Shown here piece after piece: positions 41,833 through 48,507 of a DNA stretch of 48,507 bases. The notes beneath the pieces were generated by a model. That model was not told the DNA's origin and searched no databases. It worked only from the letters and a program-made list of their open reading frames with translations. The number at the start of each line of letters is the position of its first letter. Position 1 is the first letter of the stretch. The stretch spans positions 1 through 48,507 of the forward strand of contig CANGOX010000015.1 in NCBI GenBank assembly GCA_947455605.1, in the 5' to 3' direction. A program made the position numbers and the translations under genes. The stretch is from Chitinophagaceae bacterium (GTDB taxonomy: Bacteria; Bacteroidota; Bacteroidia; Chitinophagales; Chitinophagaceae).

Positions 41833-41840
41833 CAGCCCCA

Positions 41841-41918
41841 AATCTGTTTTGGCAGATTCTACCCGCGCAGGCGGATGACCAATGGGATAAACCAATTTAA
41901 AACCTAAAAATTTCAGTA
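41841..41918 (+). promoter_or_regulatory. Structured 5' leader of rpsF, possible S6:S18 autoregulatory site
   Basis: The leader has a small hairpin (41841-41846 with 41853-41858) followed by CCCGCGCAGGCGGATGACC (41862-41880), with a CCGC-GCGG stem (41863-41866, 41871-41874). Published S6:S18 binding leaders upstream of rpsF feature a CCG element and a GGA element. Both strings are present here; whether they fold that way is not shown. Confidence 0.25.
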
Positions 41919-42272
41919 ATGAACAATTACGAATTGATGGTGATCTTTACTCCGGTGCTGTCTGAAGAAGATTTCAAAGCTTCTCAGAAAAAGTACGCCG
42001 ACCTGGTTGCAGAACTGGGTGGTGCTACAGTAGCCAGCAACCCATGGGGCTTAAAATCACTCGCTTACCCTATTCAGAAGAAAACAACCGGTATCTACTG
42101 GGTGTACGAATTCCAGGGCCCTTCAGACATTAACGAAAAACTGAAGATCCAGATGTTGCGCGATGAGCAAATCATGCGCCACATGATCACCCGTCTCGAT
42201 AAATACGCCGTCGAGTACAATCACGTGAAAAGAAATGGCGGATTTGCAATGCAGGATAAAATTGAAGCGTAA
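41919..42272 (+). CDS. rpsF: 30S ribosomal protein S6
   Basis: 117 residues. Binds 16S rRNA with S18 in the platform of the 30S subunit. Starts [20 protein letters not shown], followed by [34 protein letters not shown], the conserved S6 core, and ends [16 protein letters not shown]. Length is typical for Bacteroidota S6. First gene of rpsF-rpsR-rplI; rpsR starts 2 nt after the stop. Confidence 0.97.
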   Translation: MNNYELMVIFTPVLSEEDFKASQKKYADLVAELGGATVASNPWGLKSLAYPIQKKTTGIYWVYEFQGPSDINEKLKIQMLRDEQIMRHMITRLDKYAVEYNHVKRNGGFAMQDKIEA

Positions 42273-42274
42273 TC

Positions 42275-42538
42275 ATGGCAAAGAACGAAATCAAATACCT
42301 GACCGCCATCAAACAGGAAAAGCCACGGAAAAAATTCTGCCGCTTTAAAAAATATGGCATCAAATACGTTGATTATAAAGACATCGACTTCCTGAAGAAA
42401 TTCATCAACGAGCAGGGTAAATTATTACCACGCCGTTTGAGCGGAAACTCTCTGAAGTACCAGCGTAAAGTTCAGGACGCAGTTAAGAAAGCACGTCAAA
42501 TGGCTTTGTTACCTTACGTAACTGATTTATTGAAATAG
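42275..42538 (+). CDS. rpsR: 30S ribosomal protein S18
   Basis: 87 residues, basic. Starts [26 protein letters not shown], then [51 protein letters not shown], the S18 core that binds S6 and 16S rRNA. Second gene of the operon; an 81-nt spacer with a CAGCTTAACAGCTG palindrome separates it from rplI, perhaps a processing site. Confidence 0.97.
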   Translation: MAKNEIKYLTAIKQEKPRKKFCRFKKYGIKYVDYKDIDFLKKFINEQGKLLPRRLSGNSLKYQRKVQDAVKKARQMALLPYVTDLLK

Positions 42539-42619
42539 AATTCATTAGTAACCTTCCCTAATCCTGCGGAAAGCGGGAGACAGCTTAACAGCTGGGCTCT
42601 TGGGACTAAACAAACAAAC

Positions 42620-43066
42620 ATGCAAGTTATTTTAATTCAAGACGTAGACAACCTGGGTGGCCGCAATGAAGTGGTAACCGTTAAGAATGGCTACGCACGT
42701 AACTTTTTGATTCCTCAGAAATTCGCGGTAGAAGCCAACTCTTCTAACCTGAAACAACAGGAAGAGAAAATGAAAGTACAGCTGAAGAAAGAAGCGGTTA
42801 TGCTGGCTGAACTTAACAAGGTAATCGACATCTTAAAAGCATCACCGGTAACTATCGGCGCTAAGATCGGTACCAGCGGTAAGATCTTCGGTAGCGTTAC
42901 TTCTTTACAGATCACACGTGCTATCCGCGACCAGAAAGGTTACGAGATCGACCGTAAACGTATCTCTATCGTTGATGAGGTTAAAGAAGCCGGTACGCAC
43001 AAAGCGTCTATCGATTTCGGTAACGGAAACGTAGTAGAGATTGATTTTGAAGTAGTTGGAGAGTAA
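42620..43066 (+). CDS. rplI: 50S ribosomal protein L9
   Basis: 148 residues. Binds 23S rRNA near the L1 stalk base. The N-terminal domain QVILIQDVDNLGGRNEVVTVKNGYARNFLIPQKFAVEA is diagnostic; the long central helix (residues 45-75) and the C-terminal lobe (IGAKIGTSGKIFGSVTSLQITRAI ... GTHKASIDFGNGNVVEIDFEVV) complete it. Last gene of the operon, with a terminator 20 nt after the stop. Confidence 0.97.
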   Translation: MQVILIQDVDNLGGRNEVVTVKNGYARNFLIPQKFAVEANSSNLKQQEEKMKVQLKKEAVMLAELNKVIDILKASPVTIGAKIGTSGKIFGSVTSLQITRAIRDQKGYEIDRKRISIVDEVKEAGTHKASIDFGNGNVVEIDFEVVGE

Positions 43067-43085
43067 TCTTCACTAAACCATACTT

Positions 43086-43115
43086 AAAAAGCCCGTTCAT
43101 TTGAATGGGCTTTTT
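43086..43115 (+). terminator. Intrinsic terminator of the rpsF operon
   Basis: Left arm 43086-43099 (AAAAAGCCCGTTCA) and right arm 43102-43115 pair at all 14 positions (one G-U), followed by TTTTTT. Classic rho-independent form. Confidence 0.9.
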
Positions 43116-43119
43116 TGTT

Positions 43120-43467
43120 TCCGTACATCAGCTTTCCTTGGAATCACCTGATTGTGCCTGTCACGGCTCTGCCGGGATCGCACACTTGTACGTTACCCAT
43201 TTATAGCAGCAAGCCACCCCAAATACTTCAACATTTTATCTTCCTTGCTCAATATTTAATATTCTTCCCACTCTACAAATAAAGACATTCCTCTCCTCTA
43301 TTATTTTTACATTTTTTTAAATAAATACCCAAAATCATTAAAATCCCTATCTTCGACATTCCAATGGCAGTTTTCCCATATTCCGGAAGGTTTTTTAACG
43401 TAAATGCTTCAGGGTTTTGATTACTGTTTATCCATTGGTTTTTTGATCATTTAATTTTTTTTAGAAC
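43120..43467 (+). other. Long intergenic region upstream of the RRM gene
   Basis: About 350 nt without a gene. TATCTTCG at 43348-43355 is one base off TAnnTTTG, which would give a leader of roughly 105 nt with T-rich runs (43390-43396, 43437-43442, 43454-43461). A weak stem TGTGC/GCACA is seen near 43155-43185. A long leader is compatible with post-transcriptional control of an RNA-binding protein, but no fold is proven. Confidence 0.3.
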
Positions 43468-43884
43468 ATGAACATTTACGTTGGAAATCTGAACTGGGGT
43501 ATGACCAGTGACGATCTGCAAAACCTTTTTGCACCCTATGGCGAAGTAACCAGCGCCAAAATTGTTACCGACAAATTCAACAACGATCGCAGCAAAGGTT
43601 TCGGTTTTGTTGAAATGGCTGATGATGAAGCAGCCCGTGCAGCTATTGCGGCTTTACATGATACAGATATTTCTGGTCGCAAAATAGTTGTTAACGAGTC
43701 AACACCACGTCCGGAAGGAGAAAGAGGCGCTTTCAAAAAGAAGAGCTTCGGTGGTGGCGGCGGCGGTAGCCGTGGCGGTTATGGCGGCGGCGGTGGAAGC
43801 CGTGGCGGTAGCGGCGGCGGTGGCGGATATAACCGCGATCGTGGTGGCAATAGTGGTGGTGGCGGTGGATACAACAGGTATTAA
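43468..43884 (+). CDS. RRM-domain RNA-binding protein with Gly-rich tail
   Basis: 138 residues. One RNA recognition motif with RNP2 IYVGNL (2-7) and RNP1 KGFGFVEM (residues 41-48), then a Gly/Arg/Tyr/Ser tail (FGGGGGGSRGGYGGGGGSRG and on) of about 55 residues. It resembles the small cold-inducible RNA-binding proteins of bacteria. Cytoplasmic. The tail is encoded by GGC/GGT-rich repeats, visible on DNA as a G-rich tract at 43750-43870. Ends at a terminator; a long leader precedes it. Confidence 0.93.
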   Translation: MNIYVGNLNWGMTSDDLQNLFAPYGEVTSAKIVTDKFNNDRSKGFGFVEMADDEAARAAIAALHDTDISGRKIVVNESTPRPEGERGAFKKKSFGGGGGGSRGGYGGGGGSRGGSGGGGGYNRDRGGNSGGGGGYNRY

Positions 43885-43908
43885 TCCCACACAACAATTA
43901 AACTACTC

Positions 43909-43936
43909 AAGTCCGGCTTTATGCCGGACTTTTTTA
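43909..43936 (+). terminator. Intrinsic terminator after the RRM gene
   Basis: AAGTCCGGC (43909-43917) and GCCGGACTT (43923-43931) form a 9-bp GC-rich stem with a TTTAT loop, followed by a T-tract to 43936. Confidence 0.85.
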
Positions 43937-43960
43937 TGCTGTCATGTTTAGCAGCAAGCT

Positions 43961-44017
43961 TATCCCTCCTCCCAGGAGGGATAGACAGAATACATAGACG
44001 CAGTCATCTATTCTGTC
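43961..44017. repeat. Two adjacent hairpins upstream of the aldo/keto reductase gene
   Basis: First stem: TATCCCTCCT (43961-43970) with 43974-43983, perfect 10 bp, loop CCC. Second stem: GACAGAATA (43984-43992) with 44009-44017, perfect 9 bp. The start codon lies 39 nt further on, so they could affect its leader. Confidence 0.5.
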
Positions 44018-44056
44018 AAGGGAGGTGTGTTCTCGGCAATTCCCTATTTTTATGCT

Positions 44057-44938
44057 ATGAAATCCACCAACATCATTTCCCCCGTTGCCGGCTGTATGCG
44101 CTGGGGCGTATGGGGCGCCAATTTTTCTACGGGCGAATACAGACAAATGATCGAATCCTGTCTTCAATATGGTATCAGCAGTTTTGATCATGCAGATATT
44201 TATGGCGACTACACCACAGAATCAGAATTTGGTAATGCTCTAAAAGAAAACCCTTCATTAAGACAGCACCTGAAACTCATTACCAAATGCGGTATACAAA
44301 TGCTCACGCCTAACAGGCCTGAGCATACGATCAAATCATACAATACATCCAAAGAACATATAATCCGTTCGGCAGAAAGATCACTGGAAAATTTCGGAAC
44401 CGATTACCTGGATGTATTACTCATCCATCGCCCCGATCCTTTATTGCATCCGGCCGAAATAGCTGAAGCAGTAGCGCAATTAAAACAACAGGGGAAAATT
44501 CTATCCTTTGGTGTTTCTAATTTTCTTCCGCATCAAACAGATCTGTTGTCTGCCTATACCTTAGTTGAATACAACCAGGTAGAAATTTCCATCATACAGT
44601 TAAAAGCGCTTACTGATGGCACTTTAGAAAACTGTATGCTTAACAAGATCATCCCGATGGCATGGGCTCCTTTAGGCGGTGGATTATTTTCAGATGAAAG
44701 ACATCCACGGTTTCGTGCCATCACTGCCACTGCTACAGAATTAGCTGAAAAATATGATACAGGGCTAAATGAAATATTATTGGCATGGCTGCATACCCAT
44801 CCCGCAGGTATTCAAACAGTGATCGGCACTACAAAAGTTGAACGACTGTTACAGGCAAAAGTAGCAGCAACTATCCGGCTGGAAAGAGAAGACTGGTTCC
44901 GTTTATTGGCAGCGTCAACAGGTGAGGACGTAGCTTGA
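44057..44938 (+). CDS. Aldo/keto reductase
   Basis: 293 residues, cytoplasmic NADPH-dependent oxidoreductase of the TIM-barrel AKR family. The catalytic tetrad is visible: Asp and Tyr in FDHADIYGDYTTESEFG, Lys in LKLITKCGIQ, His in DVLLIHRPDP. The cofactor region is FGVSNF and the late TVIGTTKVERLLQA. The group resembles E. coli YdhF; the substrate is not deducible. Start chosen at 44057 (MKSTNIISP); the longer frame from 44027 has no family match. Convergent with the histidine kinase gene, 37 nt between them. Confidence 0.9.
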   Translation: MKSTNIISPVAGCMRWGVWGANFSTGEYRQMIESCLQYGISSFDHADIYGDYTTESEFGNALKENPSLRQHLKLITKCGIQMLTPNRPEHTIKSYNTSKEHIIRSAERSLENFGTDYLDVLLIHRPDPLLHPAEIAEAVAQLKQQGKILSFGVSNFLPHQTDLLSAYTLVEYNQVEISIIQLKALTDGTLENCMLNKIIPMAWAPLGGGLFSDERHPRFRAITATATELAEKYDTGLNEILLAWLHTHPAGIQTVIGTTKVERLLQAKVAATIRLEREDWFRLLAASTGEDVA

Positions 44939-44975
44939 TTAGTATAAACCGTATGGAATCTTTAGGAGATCCAGA

Positions 44976-46265
44976 TTATGATTTCCGTATGTCTGCTATC
45001 AAAGGAAACCGGACAAAGAAGGAAGAACCGCGCCCAACTTCACTTTCCAAAGTGATTGTACCTTGCTGTTGTTCAATGATCTGTTTGCAGATAGAAAGCC
45101 CCAGGCCAAAACTTTTTTCTCCGGCCGTACCGCTTCGTTTGGCATTGGTGAAAGTATCAAAGATCCTTTCGTGATTTTCTTTTGGAATGCCGATACCTTC
45201 ATCCTTTACCACCAACAAAGCATTCTTTCCCTCACGGGTAAGCTGAATATGGATCACCGAATTCTCCGCGCTGAATTTGATCGCATTATTCACCAGGTTA
45301 GTAAAGACCCTTTCTGTTTTTTCTGCATCTACAGAAGCCATTAATATTTCTGAACTGATCGCAGAGTCGATTCGGATCTTCTTTTCATTGGCCCTGAACT
45401 GAATGGTCTGAAGCCAACGGCAGATCAGCTGATTCAGATTCTCTTCTTTCACAAGATAGGGCTGAAGCGTAATATTATTATTCTGCAAAAGTTCGTTGAT
45501 CAGGTAAAGGGATGAATCTGAAGAGTATTCGATCAGTTTCAATAATTCATTCTGCTCCTTATCCAGCCGGTTATCTGCCAGCATCATCTTACTGATACTC
45601 GCAATATTTGAGATCGGACTTCTCAGATCATGTGCTACCGAATTTAAGATCCTTTCTTTCTGATCCTGAGCAAGTGATAAAGCAAGGTTCGCTTTCTCCA
45701 GGTATGTGAGGTTCTTGAAATAAATGTATTTAAAATAGAACAGACACATTACAAAGATGAAAAGAGGTATCAGTATTTTAATCACCATTACTGCAATAGC
45801 GGCATTCGCCATTTGATGCAAGGGTACATCATCCAGTTTTACAAATACGAAAGCAAAGGAAACCAAAAAAGCAAATGACAGGTATTGCCAGTTTTTATCA
45901 AAGATCACAACAGCTGCCACCACCATGATCAGCAAACGGTATTCACTTCCATTTTTCAGAAAGTAGGCCGATATGATACCTACTGCCGCTAACACCAGGA
46001 GTGTTGAACTTCTGAGAAATAAATATTTACGGGTGTAGGATATCAGAAATACAATCGCAAAAACTGTTAACTGCACCAGATTGAGGAGGGCAGGCAGATA
46101 ATAATGTCCAAAGAAATTGATCAGGAATGTGAGAACTGCAAAAGGAGTGGCCAGTAACAAAAACAGGTTGAACATTTTTGTTTTCTGCACCTCTAAAAAA
46201 CTGGTATCCGACTCAATGCCCAATTCAAGTATTCTATTTACAAAAAGAGGTTTCTTCCACGGCAT
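44976..46265 (-). CDS. Membrane-bound sensor histidine kinase (orphan)
   Basis: 429 residues. Six transmembrane segments in residues 30-180 (FNLFLLLATPFAVLTFLINFF first), then HisKA with H-box NSVAHDLRSPISNI (His212) and an HATPase domain: FTNLVNNAIKFS (N-box), VVKDEGIGIP (G1), SFGLGLSICKQI (G2). No extracytoplasmic sensor domain is evident, so sensing may be within the membrane. No response regulator gene is in the window, hence an orphan kinase. Signal and output unknown. Confidence 0.92.
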   Translation of the reverse strand: MPWKKPLFVNRILELGIESDTSFLEVQKTKMFNLFLLLATPFAVLTFLINFFGHYYLPALLNLVQLTVFAIVFLISYTRKYLFLRSSTLLVLAAVGIISAYFLKNGSEYRLLIMVVAAVVIFDKNWQYLSFAFLVSFAFVFVKLDDVPLHQMANAAIAVMVIKILIPLFIFVMCLFYFKYIYFKNLTYLEKANLALSLAQDQKERILNSVAHDLRSPISNIASISKMMLADNRLDKEQNELLKLIEYSSDSSLYLINELLQNNNITLQPYLVKEENLNQLICRWLQTIQFRANEKKIRIDSAISSEILMASVDAEKTERVFTNLVNNAIKFSAENSVIHIQLTREGKNALLVVKDEGIGIPKENHERIFDTFTNAKRSGTAGEKSFGLGLSICKQIIEQQQGTITLESEVGRGSSFFVRFPLIADIRKS

Positions 46266-46434
46266 TATCTACAATAATTGGATATGCTGTAAAATAGCCA
46301 GAAAAATCAAGACCTTAAAAAAATATTAAACCCAAAATTGACTACATTTTTTAAAATCCAAGGTGCCAGCCAACTATTCTGAATGCAAACAGTTTACCTT
46401 TTGCAGATCTGGATCACTGCAGGATAAATCAGGC

Positions 46435-47667
46435 CTAATTATTTTCTATCGCATTGAATTTTTGTTTCCCCAATCCGATCAGAAAACTGATTCCTGAACT
46501 AAGATTGCCGCCCCGGAAATACGTGCCATCGAAATTTCTGCCAAAGGAAAATATCAGTTTCTGATTCATCCCGATCTCATACGAGGCATTGAACATGATC
46601 CGCCAGGAAGGGTCTACGATACTTTTTTCCAGTATACTTCTGTAAATCGATTCACCACTCAGCAGAAATTTTTTATCCTCCGTTTTATACAGCAATCTTG
46701 CACCCATATCAAATGACTGGATATTCTTTCCCGATAAGCCCGCTTTTGCCAATACCAGATCGGGGCTATACAGATAACGAGCGATCCATAATACAGAAAA
46801 TCCTTTAAGGTCATCATACCCGAACGTGATCCAGGCGCCGGCTTTGCTGATCTTGTTATTTTCAAACTGGTTATTCCTGAAATCCATCACTACCCCACCC
46901 GAAAGATCGAGGAACCATCCATAGCGATCCAGTGTTTTTCCTTCAAGACTATCCTTGATCTCTTTTTTACTTTTTTTTATGAGCGCATTCTTATTATTGA
47001 ATTCAGCGATCAGCTTCTCATACAGTGCAGCCTTTTCTATAATTAATGCTGGAGGTATCTGTCCACCATCACTAATGATCTGGTTGATCTTTTTTTCAAG
47101 CTCCTTATATTTTGGATTTGCCGCTACATAATCTTCTTCTTTATCATATTCATCCAGCAGGTTTTTCTGGATAGATTTGATTTTCCGGATCGCTCTCAGA
47201 AAATCAGCATTGAGTTTTCCCCTGATCAGTGAAATTTTAAAACCCAAACCGAACCTGGTCATATCAACGGTATCTTCCTTATTGTCAGCTTTAGCGATCT
47301 GATTGATAGCGGTAGACAACACAAAGGATTGTTTGGCCAAGTCACGGAATTTTACCGACTGCAGGTCTTTGATTGAAACTCCCTGTTTTGAAAAAAGGAG
47401 AAAGGGAGCAATATCGACTGCATATTTATTAGGGAAGGCAGAAAATCCATCAGTAGCTGACCGAAGCGAAAGCATCAGGGCACTCGGGTCTGTTGGCTTT
47501 TCAATATCAGATGGGGAAAGCCCCAATAAATTTGAAGCCGGAGAAACCGGTGCTTTCAGCACATCTATTTTGATAGCAGTATCGGCGGCATTTTGTGCCA
47601 GGCTCTTATCAGAAAACGCTAGGGATATGGCAAGTAATACCGGCATGTAATAATTACCTGGCTTCAT
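46435..47667 (-). CDS. Exported protein of a conserved unknown family, probably outer-membrane barrel
   Basis: 410 residues. Signal peptide MKPGNYYMPVLLAISLAFSDKSLAQ. The mature N-terminus has PVSPASNLLGLSPSDIEKPTDPSALMLSL, a Pro-rich pattern I associate with an uncharacterised Bacteroidota family. A charged, helical middle (residues 155-250) precedes a beta-rich C-terminus (FLDLSGGVVMDFRN ... LIFSFGRNFDGTYFRGG ... GISFLIGLG), consistent with a barrel. The start overlaps the previous gene by 14 nt, so they are co-translated. No function can be given. Confidence 0.65.
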   Translation of the reverse strand: MKPGNYYMPVLLAISLAFSDKSLAQNAADTAIKIDVLKAPVSPASNLLGLSPSDIEKPTDPSALMLSLRSATDGFSAFPNKYAVDIAPFLLFSKQGVSIKDLQSVKFRDLAKQSFVLSTAINQIAKADNKEDTVDMTRFGLGFKISLIRGKLNADFLRAIRKIKSIQKNLLDEYDKEEDYVAANPKYKELEKKINQIISDGGQIPPALIIEKAALYEKLIAEFNNKNALIKKSKKEIKDSLEGKTLDRYGWFLDLSGGVVMDFRNNQFENNKISKAGAWITFGYDDLKGFSVLWIARYLYSPDLVLAKAGLSGKNIQSFDMGARLLYKTEDKKFLLSGESIYRSILEKSIVDPSWRIMFNASYEIGMNQKLIFSFGRNFDGTYFRGGNLSSGISFLIGLGKQKFNAIENN

Positions 47668-48121
47668 AAAACTGGATTTTAATTGAATAATCTTCAGTAT
47701 CTCCGTCTGTATCCACTGTTGATTCCAATGTTCTCGAGAAAGGTTTGCTTCCTCCCGTTAATACCACATACAGTTTACTGGCATTATCGTTTGGGTTGCG
47801 ATTGGCATCGGTAACCACTGTCTTTATTTTTAAGATCTTCCCGATCAGACTGTCACCTTTACCCAGCTCCAGTTCAAAAGATCCGGATTGGTCATCACCT
47901 AAATTTTTACCATCCAGTTTTACCCTCGAAAACGCTTCTTGTCCATAGCCACCGATCGTGAGTTTGAGGGTTACCGGATCGGCTGATCTTATCACACTGT
48001 AATAATCATCGATCGTTGTTTTATTGGTTGGGTTCTCTGCCATTATCCCATATTTTATACCTGGCTTATCAGCGTCAGGCAGGTGGTGCTTACTCTGTTC
48101 AGGATTTTCAGCGATCTCCAT
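47654..48121 (-). CDS. Soluble protein of unknown function, first gene of a pair
   Basis: 155 residues, acidic, no signal peptide or membrane segment. N-terminus polar (MEIAENPEQSKHHLPDADKP); from residue 45 a beta-rich domain (VTLKLTIGGYGQEAFSRVKLDGKNLG, SLIGKILKIKTVVTDANRNPNDNASKLYVVL). I recognise no family. The downstream exported protein gene overlaps it by 14 nt. A well-formed promoter (TTG-N20-TAGGTTTA) sits just upstream, so the pair appears expressed from its own start. Confidence 0.55.
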   Translation of the reverse strand: MEIAENPEQSKHHLPDADKPGIKYGIMAENPTNKTTIDDYYSVIRSADPVTLKLTIGGYGQEAFSRVKLDGKNLGDDQSGSFELELGKGDSLIGKILKIKTVVTDANRNPNDNASKLYVVLTGGSKPFSRTLESTVDTDGDTEDYSIKIQFYEAR

Positions 48122-48161
48122 TTAGTTAGTTAAGGTCTGAGCTCAGATCTTAATTGAGATA

Positions 48162-48192
48162 TAAACCTAATAAATGGATTGCTTAGATACAA
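48162..48192 (-). promoter_or_regulatory. Promoter of the unknown two-gene operon
   Basis: On the minus strand TTG (48190-48192), a 20-nt spacer, TAGGTTTA (48162-48169), one base off TAnnTTTG. It lies about 40 nt before the ATG at 48121. Confidence 0.5.
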
Positions 48193-48238
48193 CCGTGAAA
48201 AAACGGTATTTCTACATGAAAAATCCCCTTTTTAGAAC

Positions 48239-48310
48239 GCAGAAGGCTAAACGCCGAACGCTTAACACAATCAATATTTTGCGTTAAGCGTTCGGCGTTT
48301 AGCCTTCTGC
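48239..48310. repeat. 28-bp perfect inverted repeat next to the rRNA operon
   Basis: Arms 48239-48266 and 48283-48310 are perfectly complementary, loop 16 nt. Each arm strings together ACGC/GCTTAA/CGCCGAACG-like words. It lies just beyond the 5S terminator, between the rRNA operon and the promoter of the next minus-strand operon. Confidence 0.85.
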
Positions 48311-48329
48311 ATTCAAGTATGGACATAAA

Positions 48330-48361
48330 AAAACCCAATCAGAATAAACTGATTGGGTTTT
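48330..48361 (-). terminator. rRNA operon terminator
   Basis: Arms 48330-48342 and 48349-48361 pair perfectly over 13 nt (AAAACCCAATCAG type), loop 6 nt, with a T-tract on the minus strand (48325-48330 as A). It lies 9 nt after the 5S 3' end on that strand. Confidence 0.85.
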
Positions 48362-48370
48362 ATAATAAAT

Positions 48371-48479
<109 letters not shown>

Positions 48480-48507
48480 AGTCATTCAAATAATAATAGA
48501 TGCATAA

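Noticed and set aside
43750..43870. G-rich tandem GGC/GGT tract that looks like a repeat array
   Set aside because: It is the coding sequence of the Gly-rich tail of the RRM protein and is in frame; the antisense ORF across it is a shadow.
48480..48507. 23S rRNA 3' end at the right edge
   Set aside because: The last 28 bases are AT-rich spacer without recognisable 23S sequence.

Overview
The window looks like a chromosomal segment of a Bacteroidota bacterium, most likely in or near the Chitinophagaceae; the family is an inference from gene content, not a proof. Supporting signs are a TonB-dependent receptor with a DUF5689 surface lipoprotein, an OmpA protein with thrombospondin type 3 repeats, an RRM protein with a Gly-rich tail, a DUF3500 protein, a GxxExxY protein, start codons mostly without Shine-Dalgarno sequences, and upstream sequences fitting the Bacteroidota promoter (TTG, about 20 nt, TAnnTTTG). 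Almost all of it is ordinary chromosome: no phage, no insertion sequence and no CRISPR array was found.

Layout. 1-5.6 kb: 3' part of an MgtA-type Mg2+ P-type ATPase, an AT-rich patch of small unknown genes (one apparently frameshifted, one decayed reading frame on the minus strand), a VOC protein, an unknown lipoprotein, a cupin and a small orphan DUF4157 protein. 5.7-16.3 kb: exported DUF3500 and M61-like proteins, a GNAT acetyltransferase, a PLP enzyme, a DUF4440 protein, a stomatin-like protein, PepT, a membrane protein, an FKBP isomerase and Fmt. 16.5-25.4 kb, minus strand: rhodanese-thioredoxin, LysM protein and an RsmF-like methyltransferase; then thyA, folA and three more genes; then proline dehydrogenase and an SDR. 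25.5-31.1 kb: flavin reductase, dipeptide epimerase, thioesterase, acyltransferase, HAD phosphatase, OmpA. 31.3-36.5 kb: polyprenyl diphosphate synthase coupled to recJ, GxxExxY protein, HtpG. 36.6-41.7 kb: a candidate nucleic-acid or phosphate scavenging locus (DUF5689 lipoprotein, TonB-dependent receptor, divergent exported EEP nuclease). 41.8-43.1 kb: rpsF-rpsR-rplI. 43.4-48.1 kb: RRM protein, aldo/keto reductase, histidine kinase, two unknown genes. 48.4 kb: 5S rRNA on the minus strand, the end of an rRNA operon lying to the right.

The most striking structure that genes do not explain is a set of intergenic hairpins whose arms are built from short reiterated words (for example CTTTGCG, GTTTAYYG, GAAGTACGAA, AAGGCACAA). 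Some words recur at several loci, others occur at one. They lie between convergent, co-directional and divergent genes, so they are not all terminators. One fills the whole thyA-folA gap and ends two bases before the folA start. Another word family brackets the GxxExxY nuclease-like gene as an exact direct repeat. Several enzymes also lack a residue normally essential for their family (M61-like peptidase, SDR, OmpA peptidoglycan-binding domain, PlsC-like acyltransferase).
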